This document shows, in pieces, positions 12,015 to 17,437 of a DNA stretch of 26,518 nt. The stretch spans positions 1 through 26,518 of IMG/VR virus record IMGVR_UViG_3300031216_000059, one strand, 5' to 3'. Within the stretch, counting starts at the first letter, position 1; each line of letters begins with the position of its first letter. The translations under genes and the position numbers were made by a program. This DNA is from a virus. The notes beneath the pieces are model-generated. The model made no database searches. It had not been told where the DNA came from and saw nothing but the letters and a program-made list of their open reading frames with translations.

Positions 12015-13136
12015 ATGGCTTACAAAAAATCTCGGAATCAGCAACAAAAAGAAAAGAAAATGATGCAAGATGTTCAAGACAATTTACACCTAACAGAAGT
12101 CAATATTTCTAAAAAACTAGGAATTTCAAGAAGAAGTGTGACAAAGTGTAAGAAAAAGTTAAACACGTTTCAAGAACATTTAAAGGAAAACGGATTCGAG
12201 CAGGATTTCAATCATGGTTGGTTAAAGGTAGATGGTGCAAGTATTCATATTAAAAACAATCTACCATCAAAGACATATCTAGATATGAGAGATGAAATAC
12301 TAATTGATATGAAAGAATATTCACCAGAATATAAAAAGATTTCTTACGAAGTTAAAAATAATGGTCATTTATTAATAGTAGACCTAGCAGATGTACACTT
12401 TGGTAAGCTTGCCACGAAGACAGAAACAAATAATAAGTATAACTTAAAGATTGCAGAAAAAAGATGCTTAGAGGGAGTTGTAGGTCTTCTAGAGAAGTCT
12501 AAGAACTTTCATATAGATGAAATCCATTTAATTATGGGAAATGATATGTTACATATTGATACACCATTTAGACAAACAACAGCAGGAACACCACAGGATA
12601 CTGATGGAATGTGGATGGATGCTTTTCAAGTAGCAAAAAGAACATTTATCAAGGTTATAGAGCAATTAATGGATGAAGCTAAATTAAAGGTGATTTTTAA
12701 TCCCTCAAATCATGATTATATGAGTGGGTATTTTTTAGCAGATTCTATTGCTAGTTGGTTCGCAAAGACAGATATTGAATTTGATACAAGTATTAAACAT
12801 AGGAAATATCATATGTATGGGAATTCACTTATAGGAACTAGTCATGGTGATGGAGCAAAAGAAATTAATGTCCCTTTGATTATGGCACAAGAAGCACCAA
12901 TTATGTGGTCAAAAACTAAATATAGGTATGTTTACCTACACCATGTACACCATAAAATGAAAAAGGTTACTCAAACAGCTAAAGACTATGTAGGAGTTAC
13001 GATTGAGTACATGAGAAGTCCATCAGGTACAGATAGATGGCACTTTGATAATGGATATTTATCCCACAAAGCAATAGAGGGTTTTATTCACTCAAAAGAA
13101 AACGGACAAGTTGCTAGATTAACACACTATTTCTAA
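12015..13136 (+). CDS. Calcineurin-like metallophosphoesterase with N-terminal helix-turn-helix
   Basis: The 373-residue protein starts with a helix-turn-helix at about 25-45 (LTEVNISKKLGISRRSVTKC). The phosphoesterase signature follows: DLADVHFGK (Asp126, His128 or nearby), GND at 175-177, NPSNHD at 229-234, SHGDG at 276-280 and the His cluster HHVHH at 309-313, which together bind two metal ions. Such phage proteins are usually called DNA repair exonucleases or phosphatases of unknown substrate. The DNA-binding N-terminus favours DNA as substrate. It is separated by a single base from the NinB-like gene and ends before a promoter. Confidence 0.85.
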   Translation: MAYKKSRNQQQKEKKMMQDVQDNLHLTEVNISKKLGISRRSVTKCKKKLNTFQEHLKENGFEQDFNHGWLKVDGASIHIKNNLPSKTYLDMRDEILIDMKEYSPEYKKISYEVKNNGHLLIVDLADVHFGKLATKTETNNKYNLKIAEKRCLEGVVGLLEKSKNFHIDEIHLIMGNDMLHIDTPFRQTTAGTPQDTDGMWMDAFQVAKRTFIKVIEQLMDEAKLKVIFNPSNHDYMSGYFLADSIASWFAKTDIEFDTSIKHRKYHMYGNSLIGTSHGDGAKEINVPLIMAQEAPIMWSKTKYRYVYLHHVHHKMKKVTQTAKDYVGVTIEYMRSPSGTDRWHFDNGYLSHKAIEGFIHSKENGQVARLTHYF

Positions 13137-13154
13137 GATAACAAGGCAGACGTG

Positions 13155-13183
13155 TTGACAGAAATACACTTCTCTGCTACAAT
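13155..13183 (+). promoter_or_regulatory. Promoter, GTGTTGACA type
   Basis: TTGACA at 13155-13160 preceded by GTG, and TACAAT at 13178-13183, 17-base spacer. The leader contains AACCAAACAAA before ATG 13206. Confidence 0.7.
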
Positions 13184-13205
13184 TGATATACTATAACCAA
13201 ACAAA

Positions 13206-13448
13206 ATGAATAACGAGTGGATGGATTCGGGAGTAAGAGACAGCAGAAAACGTGAGGGATATATATATAGAAAAAGAGCGCATGGAGTTACTACAATAGA
13301 ATTACCGTTTAAGTATAAAGGCGAGAAAAATTATTTTCGCAAGCTAGGGAATGATTTTGCTATTGCTCTTGCGGGTGATGAGATAAAAAAGAGTTTTGTT
13401 ATAGACGGAGTTCAACATTATATTATTAAAAAACCACAAAATGACTAG
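13206..13448 (+). CDS. Hypothetical protein, basic beta-rich
   Basis: An 80-residue basic protein with a beta-strand pattern (YIYRKRAHGVTTIELPFKYK, then GEKNYFRKLGNDFAIALAG). The first gene of its transcript, with promoter and AACC leader. Its end overlaps the next start by eight bases. No family recognised. Confidence 0.6.
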   Translation: MNNEWMDSGVRDSRKREGYIYRKRAHGVTTIELPFKYKGEKNYFRKLGNDFAIALAGDEIKKSFVIDGVQHYIIKKPQND

Positions 13449-13584
13449 GATACACCAATTACTTATTAAATATCAAGAAGTTCGGGATAAAATAATAGAA
13501 CGTGAAAAACTATACGGAATCGGAGTGAGTTCGCGATTAGAAAACGAGAAAAGAGACATTATTAAACAACTAGAAAATGAATAA
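13441..13584 (+). CDS. Small charged helical protein
   Basis: A 47-residue charged protein (MTRIHQLLIKYQEVRDKIIE at the start), likely one long helix or coiled coil. It overlaps both neighbours by eight bases, a packing pattern repeated in this operon that supports translation. No family recognised. Confidence 0.55.
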   Translation: MTRIHQLLIKYQEVRDKIIEREKLYGIGVSSRLENEKRDIIKQLENE

Positions 13585-13993
13585 AATATTTACGTCAGAC
13601 AAAGAGCCAGAATGGATTTGCTCTAGCTGTCATTTTTTTTATGGCAGTAATACTGTGTTCAAAAACTCCTTTAAAATGTGCCAATGCGATATTTGTGAAC
13701 TAGTAAAAGATTGTGTAAGCATTTGTCGCTTTGGAGGTATAAACTGGCAAAAGGCAACGGATGACAATAAGGACTGGACTGAGCAATGTTATTCAGAAAA
13801 AGATGCTATTAATCCAGACCATTACAAAAGTGGCTCTATGGAGTCTATAGAGGTTATAGAAGCCTTTGATTTAGGATTCAACCTTGGCAATGTAGTAAAG
13901 TATGTATTAAGAGCAGGGAAAAAGGACGACAAAAAACAAGATTTATTGAAGTGTGTTTGGTATATAGAGCGAGAAATTAAAAATATAAAATGA
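13577..13993 (+). CDS. DUF3310 protein with Cys-rich N-terminus
   Basis: The 138-residue protein has a C-terminal DUF3310 domain at about 76-135 (INPDHYKSGSMESIEVIEAF, then LGNVVKYVLRAGKKDDKKQD). DUF3310 is a small all-helical phage domain linked to nucleotide metabolism; its biochemical activity is not settled. The N-terminal ~70 residues carry nine or so Cys (WICSSCHFF, CQCDICELV, CVSICRF), which is unusual and probably forms a zinc-binding module. It overlaps the next gene by four bases. Confidence 0.75.
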   Translation: MNKIFTSDKEPEWICSSCHFFYGSNTVFKNSFKMCQCDICELVKDCVSICRFGGINWQKATDDNKDWTEQCYSEKDAINPDHYKSGSMESIEVIEAFDLGFNLGNVVKYVLRAGKKDDKKQDLLKCVWYIEREIKNIK

Positions 13994-14151
13994 ATAATAA
14001 AACAATAAAAAAAGAAATATTGGAAGAATTAAATAAAATAAGAAAAGGATTTCAAGATGCTGAAGAAGAATATGGATATGACCTTGCAAATGAAAAATTC
14101 TATCTATTTAATACTATATCATTAGTTAAAAAACTAACTAATATAAAATGA
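13990..14151 (+). CDS. Small hypothetical protein
   Basis: A 53-residue helical, charged protein (MNNKTIKKEILEELNKIRKG at the start). Both ends are ATGA overlaps, so it is firmly placed between the DUF3310 and RusA genes. No family recognised. Confidence 0.6.
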   Translation: MNNKTIKKEILEELNKIRKGFQDAEEEYGYDLANEKFYLFNTISLVKKLTNIK

Positions 14152-14546
14152 ATAAGATAATTCTACCAATGCCACCAAGTGTAAATGCTTTATATGCGAC
14201 CAACTTCAAGACAGGTCGGAGGTTCAAATCCAAGAAATACATTGAATGGGTGCAATTAGCAAAAACCTATAAGAATTCAACCTTTACAATTATCCCAGAT
14301 GAGAAGGTACTAGAATTATCAATGAAGTTTTACTCAAAGTGGTACAACCTCAATGACACGATAAAGAAAAAAGATTTATCAAATTATTTCAAAGCATTAG
14401 AAGATTATCTAGGGGAGATTATAAAGGGATTCGATGACAGTATGATATTCAGATATAAACAGATAGATAAAATACATAGTGATAGGGAAGAAGTAGAGAT
14501 AAAATTCAAAGAGGTAACACGAAAATCTTTTGACAAAACTAAATAA
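14148..14546 (+). CDS. rusA: RusA-family Holliday junction resolvase
   Basis: The 132-residue protein has the RusA layout: PMPPSVNALYA near the start, GRRFKSKKYIEW at 23-34, and the acidic active site KKKDLSNYFKALEDYL with Asp76, Asn79, Lys82 and Asp86, then FDDSMI at 95-100 with further acidic residues. RusA cuts Holliday junctions symmetrically as a dimer; in phages it resolves recombination and replication intermediates before packaging. Length (RusA is about 120 residues) fits. The next promoter overlaps its last codons. Confidence 0.85.
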   Translation: MNKIILPMPPSVNALYATNFKTGRRFKSKKYIEWVQLAKTYKNSTFTIIPDEKVLELSMKFYSKWYNLNDTIKKKDLSNYFKALEDYLGEIIKGFDDSMIFRYKQIDKIHSDREEVEIKFKEVTRKSFDKTK

Positions 14547-14558
14547 AAACGCTACAAT
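14530..14558 (+). promoter_or_regulatory. Promoter overlapping the end of the resolvase gene
   Basis: TTGACA at 14530-14535 lies within the last codons of the RusA gene; TACAAT at 14553-14558 follows after 17 bases. The leader has AACCAAAAAAACAG before ATG 14586. Confidence 0.7.
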
Positions 14559-14585
14559 CAATATACTAATTAACCAAAAAAACAG

Positions 14586-15089
14586 ATGAAACAAATTACA
14601 ATCGGCGACATGACAATCACGGCAGAACAACTAAGAAAAGCGATTAAAGATAATCCCGAAGTTCTAGAGGAAAAGAAAGACTTACCTAGATATTTCTTTC
14701 CGAAGGAGGGGAAAATCTATTTTCACATGGGGGAGGATAGAGATATATGTGAGGATGAATTCCGAAATAAAACCACTTGGAGGTATGAAGTTTCTATGGG
14801 GGTTCATGAAACAGAAAAACAAGTAGTAAAAGAGGCTGCACGACAAAAAGCTAAGGTAGCAATTTGGAAATACGCACAAGAGAATGACTTGATTTTGGAT
14901 TGTGATTGGGGTGATGTACATCAAGAGAAACACTATCCTTGTTATGACCATAATTACAAGGAAATAATGATAAATTGTAGCATTATGTGGCAAAGTCAAG
15001 CTGAATTACCATACACAGATAAAGAAAATTGCCACAAACTAATAGAAGCACAAAGAGAAAACATACTAATATATTTTAACCAACAATAA
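14586..15089 (+). CDS. Conserved hypothetical phage protein
   Basis: A 167-residue protein starting MKQITIGDMTITAEQLRKAI. The middle (GKIYFHMGEDRDIC, then VSMGVHETEKQVVKEAARQK) resembles a widespread phage family with a 'fyyi...g.i......F.teeeA...a' pattern, where a beta module is followed by an alpha-helix; no function is established. First gene of a transcript that also includes the SSB-like gene, so a DNA-metabolism role is possible. Its last codons supply the leader AACCAACAATAAC of the next gene. Confidence 0.65.
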   Translation: MKQITIGDMTITAEQLRKAIKDNPEVLEEKKDLPRYFFPKEGKIYFHMGEDRDICEDEFRNKTTWRYEVSMGVHETEKQVVKEAARQKAKVAIWKYAQENDLILDCDWGDVHQEKHYPCYDHNYKEIMINCSIMWQSQAELPYTDKENCHKLIEAQRENILIYFNQQ

Positions 15090-15090
15090 C

Positions 15091-15360
15091 ATGAGCGAAA
15101 AAGTCTATGTGGGCAACGGAAAAGAAATCGAGACACAATACGGAAAAATGATGAAGATTTCATTTAGCGAGGAAGATGTACAAAAGCTACAAGAAAACCT
15201 AAAAAATAAATGGGTAAATTGTGTAGTAAAAGAAAGACGAGAACCAAGTGAAAAAGGAACTACTCACTATCTAGAGATAGACCAATTTCTTCCTAACAAG
15301 GAATATAAAAAGAAGGACGAAGTATCTACGGAGGAAGATATTAATAATTTACCGTTCTGA
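15091..15360 (+). CDS. Small SSB-like protein with acidic SSB-type tail
   Basis: An 89-residue protein: VYVGNGKEIETQYGKMMKIS at 5-24 gives a beta-rich start, then NKWVNCVVKERREPSEKGTT at 54-73 and HYLEIDQF. It ends STEEDINNLPF, very similar to the acidic tail ending in Pro-Phe (DDDIPF) through which single-strand binding proteins recruit partners. The beta-rich body could be an OB-fold but is shorter than a typical SSB (about 110 residues before the tail). The stop overlaps the next ATG (TGATG). An SSB-like role is inferred from the tail and from the recombination context. Confidence 0.55.
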   Translation: MSEKVYVGNGKEIETQYGKMMKISFSEEDVQKLQENLKNKWVNCVVKERREPSEKGTTHYLEIDQFLPNKEYKKKDEVSTEEDINNLPF

Positions 15361-16007
15361 TGTCTAAAAAAAGACTAATAACTACTGGAGAGGAATTTAG
15401 CAGGCTTACTATTATAAAAGAAAGCAGTCCCGCCATATCTATTAATGGTAATAAAAAAAGAAGGGTTTTATGTGAGTGTTCTTGTGGGACTATAAAAACA
15501 GTTGATATGTCTCACTTGGCTAATGGTAGAATTAAATCTTGTGGTTGTCTAAAAAAAGAAGAAGCAAGCGAGAGGTTTACTAAGCATAATATGAAAAAAA
15601 GTAGAGAATATTATACTTGGCAGAATATGAAGTCTCGTTGTCTAAATAAGAATAATAAAAACTATAATTTTTATGGGGGTCGCGGAATAACTATTTGCGA
15701 TAAATGGCTAACGTTTGAGGGGTTTTATAAAGACATGGGAGATAGACCTGAAAACAAAACCTTAGATAGAGTAGATGGGGGTAAGGGATATTTAAAAAAT
15801 AACTGTAGATGGGCAACTAATAAGGAGCAACAAAACAATAAAATAAATAATGTTTTTCTAGAATATAATGGTAAAAGAAAGACTGTTGCACAATGGGCTG
15901 AATTTGTTGGCATTAATTCAAGCACCTTATATCACAGATTTTATTTAGGTTGGAATATAAAAGATGCATTAACAAAGGATTCATATATAGGAAGAAATAA
16001 ACATTAA
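15360..16007 (+). CDS. AP2/HNH-type homing endonuclease-like protein
   Basis: The 215-residue protein has an N-terminal zinc module (CECSCG at 38-43 with SCGCLKK at 60-66), a central nuclease-like domain (YGGRGITICDKWLTFEGFYK at 105-124, DMGDRPENKTLDRVDGG at 125-141, NNCRWATNKEQQNN at 147-160) and a C-terminal DNA-reading segment (VAQWAEFVGINSSTLYHRFY at 176-195, then GWNIKDAL). This order is common in free-standing phage endonucleases that spread by cutting a relative's DNA. It is probably a mobile passenger inserted between the SSB-like gene and the non-coding region. Confidence 0.8.
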   Translation: MSKKRLITTGEEFSRLTIIKESSPAISINGNKKRRVLCECSCGTIKTVDMSHLANGRIKSCGCLKKEEASERFTKHNMKKSREYYTWQNMKSRCLNKNNKNYNFYGGRGITICDKWLTFEGFYKDMGDRPENKTLDRVDGGKGYLKNNCRWATNKEQQNNKINNVFLEYNGKRKTVAQWAEFVGINSSTLYHRFYLGWNIKDALTKDSYIGRNKH

Positions 16008-16009
16008 GT

Positions 16010-16026
16010 GTTCTTTCAGCCTTCAT
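16010..16026 (+). repeat. Direct repeat GTTCTTTCAGCCTTCAT, copy 1
   Basis: A 17-base sequence identical to 16371-16387, 361 bases apart. Each copy forms the 5' arm of a separate RNA fold. It starts two bases after the endonuclease stop codon. Confidence 0.85.
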
Positions 16027-16089
16027 TGTCTCGTTAACAATGGAGTTATTATTATTGCTCTTACTTACTTCGGTAGTGAGGGCTGAGGG
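16013..16089 (+). ncRNA. Three-way-junction RNA element
   Basis: The outer helix pairs CTTTCAGCC (16013-16021) with GGCTGAGGG (16081-16089), 9 bp with two G-T. Inside are TTCATTGT (16022-16029) with ACAATGGA (16037-16044), and CTTACTTAC (16060-16068) with GTAGTGAG (16073-16080), 8 bp with one bulged T, capped by the very stable C(TTCG)G loop. No run of T follows, so it is not an ordinary terminator. It may protect the 3' end of the upstream mRNA, act as a processing site, or be part of the packaging region. Confidence 0.5.
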
Positions 16090-16117
16090 AATAAGGAATT
16101 AACTAACAAACTATAAC

Positions 16118-16204
16118 ATGACTAAGTAACAAACACTCGATGAGGTAATAGCAGAATATGAGGAAGAGAAGAGAGCTAATAATAAAGTTATAAAAAGAGT
16201 TTGA
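16118..16204 (+). pseudogene. Small frame broken by an in-frame TAA
   Basis: ATG ACT AAG is followed by TAA and then a well-formed frame (QTLDEVIAEYEEEKRANNKV, then IKRV and TGA). An intact version would be 28 residues. No other start is visible. The continuous charged helix after the stop suggests a recent nonsense mutation or a chance frame. The final TGA lies inside the next -35 box. Confidence 0.3.
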
Positions 16205-16229
16205 CACGATGTAAATAAATAAATATAAT
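16201..16229 (+). promoter_or_regulatory. Perfect consensus promoter of a small RNA
   Basis: TTGACA at 16201-16206, 17-base spacer, TATAAT at 16224-16229: the only fully consensus promoter in the window, expected to be very strong. It drives a short unit ending at the terminator at 16322, not a protein gene. Confidence 0.8.
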
Positions 16230-16235
16230 TAACTT

Positions 16236-16324
16236 GGCTTTTGATTTTACTAGGGATAGATTAAATCGAATATCATATAAAAACTGTCTTAGCTGTCTAT
16301 CCCCTCGGGCTAGGCAGTTTTTAT
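16236..16324 (+). ncRNA. Candidate ~90-nt small RNA with a knotted terminator
   Basis: The transcript from the consensus promoter ends at an intrinsic terminator after about 90 nt and has no coding frame. GGGATAGA (16253-16260) is perfectly complementary to TCTATCCC (16296-16303), which lies in the loop of the terminator hairpin. The RNA can therefore form a pseudoknot around the terminator or switch between two folds. Abundant expression is expected. No known family recognised; possible roles are regulation of host or phage mRNAs, an attenuator for the terminase operon, or a packaging RNA. Confidence 0.6.
16279..16322 (+). terminator. Strong intrinsic terminator of the small RNA
   Basis: AAAAACTGTCT-T-AGC (16279-16293) pairs with GCTAGGCAGTTTTT (16309-16322), about 14 bp with one bulged T, ending in five T. 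The A-rich 5' arm makes it partly bidirectional. Confidence 0.8.
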
Positions 16325-16370
16325 TATCTCGCTTATAAGTTAGGTGTAAAACAATTATAGCACTAACTTT

Positions 16371-16387
16371 GTTCTTTCAGCCTTCAT
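16371..16387 (+). repeat. Direct repeat GTTCTTTCAGCCTTCAT, copy 2
   Basis: Exact second copy of 16010-16026. The two copies bracket the broken small frame and the small RNA unit. Confidence 0.85.
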
Positions 16388-16574
16388 GCGTTAAATTGGG
16401 TAGACCAGACAACTGGGAATCCTTGTATAATAAATAATTGATAAGTTAATTATGTTGTGGAAGTATGTAGTCAGCAACATAGGTAAATAATTAACTGTAT
16501 AGCACCATAGAGAGGTTTAAATCTCTCCTCCTAATGTATTAGCCTTTTAAAATAATACATCCTATAAAACAGCA

Positions 16575-16599
16575 TTTAAACTCAAAGCTCAGGGAATGG
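16575..16599 (+). repeat. Degenerate iteron, copy 1
   Basis: TTTAAAC-TCAAAGCT then CAGGGAATGG. It matches 16679-16703 in the order TTTAAA, AAA, GCT and GGGAATGG. Sites of this kind upstream of a small terminase gene could be its DNA-binding sites, which is inference. Confidence 0.4.
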
Positions 16600-16678
16600 A
16601 ACTCACAGGGAAAGTCGCATGAAAGGTTAAAAAAATCAATTAAATTTGTATAGCTCCTTAAGCCTATTTCAAAAAGAC

Positions 16679-16703
16679 TTTAAATCTAAATGCTTGGGAA
16701 TGG
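16679..16703 (+). repeat. Degenerate iteron, copy 2
   Basis: TTTAAATCTAAATGCTTGGG then AATGG, second copy of the pattern at 16575, about 104 bases downstream. Confidence 0.4.
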
Positions 16704-16720
16704 CGATAAAAAGAAGAAGC

Positions 16721-16748
16721 TTTACAAAAAGAATTAATTAACTATAAT
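16721..16748 (+). promoter_or_regulatory. Promoter for the terminase operon
   Basis: TTTACA at 16721-16726 and TATAAT at 16743-16748, 16-base spacer. The predicted start is at about 16755-16756, at the ATG of the first gene, so this transcript could be leaderless. Confidence 0.55.
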
Positions 16749-16755
16749 AAGAGGG

Positions 16756-16863
16756 ATGAAAGTAGAGTTTAAAGTAAGCAAGGTTGTTGTTGATAATAAT
16801 AAGACAGAAGTAGGAGATATACTAGAGTTTGAGATTGACGATAATTTAATTAAAACAAAATGA
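16756..16863 (+). CDS. Small hypothetical protein
   Basis: A 35-residue protein with a beta-strand pattern (MKVEFKVSKVVVDNNKTEVG, then DILEFEIDDN). Its TGA overlaps the next ATG (ATGA). It is the first gene of the terminase transcript. No family recognised. Confidence 0.5.
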   Translation: MKVEFKVSKVVVDNNKTEVGDILEFEIDDNLIKTK

Positions 16864-17012
16864 GTAAAACTTTGCACACAGATTATAGTTATGGGGTAGT
16901 AGATGAAATATCTATAGAAGAAACTAATGATAATTCTTATGTAGATGTATTACAGTATCTTGAAACAGAGGAAGGTATGACAGCTATTTATGATTTAATT
17001 AAAAGAAAATGA
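16860..17012 (+). CDS. Small acidic hypothetical protein
   Basis: A 50-residue acidic protein (SYGVVDEISIEETNDNSYVD in its first half; a helical end TAIYDLIKRK). ATGA overlaps at both ends tie it to the terminase genes. No family recognised. Confidence 0.55.
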   Translation: MSKTLHTDYSYGVVDEISIEETNDNSYVDVLQYLETEEGMTAIYDLIKRK

Positions 17013-17437
17013 GAAAAGATGCTAAAAAGAACTTAAAAGATGTAGCAAAAATTGCTATAAAGAACCCTGACATAAAACCATCAGAAGTGGTTGAGCAAAC
17101 AGGGTTAAGTCGTGCGAGTGCCTATAATAAGTTAGACGAACTTAGACAGGGCGGTGTTATAGAGAAGTCTAGTGATGTCATAAGGATAGCCAAGATTGAT
17201 TTAGAGCATTTAGAACAGATACAGGGTATAGAGGGAGACCATATAGCTGAATACGCTAACAAGGCAAATAAAGGCGAATTCTTTAAACCAAGTGATTTAG
17301 AAAGTCTAAACAGAATAGGTGAGAGAAAACAAAAGAGATACTCTATGCTTATGGGAGAAAATACAGATAAGAAGGGAGCGGAAAAGGTTAATCCAGAATT
17401 AAAGATAGCAGTAGATAAATTACTAGGCTCAATGTAA
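17009..17437 (+). CDS. Terminase small subunit-like protein
   Basis: The 142-residue protein has a winged-helix or helix-turn-helix at about 12-55 (AIKNPDIKPSEVVEQTGLSR, ASAYNKLDELRQGGVIEKS). The C-terminal part is charged and helical, suited to oligomerisation and contact with the large subunit. It sits directly before, and overlaps by one base, the large terminase gene, which is the main basis for the call. It would recognise the packaging site, plausibly in the non-coding region just upstream. A transcription regulator is the alternative. Confidence 0.7.
   Translation: MRKDAKKNLKDVAKIAIKNPDIKPSEVVEQTGLSRASAYNKLDELRQGGVIEKSSDVIRIAKIDLEHLEQIQGIEGDHIAEYANKANKGEFFKPSDLESLNRIGERKQKRYSMLMGENTDKKGAEKVNPELKIAVDKLLGSM

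Larger units (their letters stand above)
16371..16632 (+). ncRNA. ~260-nt structured element before the terminase genes
   Basis: AGCCTTCATGCG (16379-16390) pairs with CGCATGAAAGGTT (16616-16628), 12 bp with one bulged A and one G-T, closing about 225 nt. Inside: AGTTAATTAT (16444-16453) with ATAATTAACT (16487-16496), containing ATGTTG (16452-16457) with CAACAT (16475-16480); GAGAGGT (16510-16516) with ATCTCTC (16521-16527, one G-T); and ATGTATTA (16534-16541) with TAATACAT (16553-16560). Intron, RNase P and tmRNA signatures were not recognised. Being just upstream of the terminase small subunit gene, it may instead be, or include, the packaging site read as DNA. Confidence 0.55.

Noticed and set aside
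16338-16367. Dyad GTTAGGTG with CACTAAC as an operator
   Set aside because: The match needs a bulge and a 14-base gap; it is too weak to call without a regulator in view.
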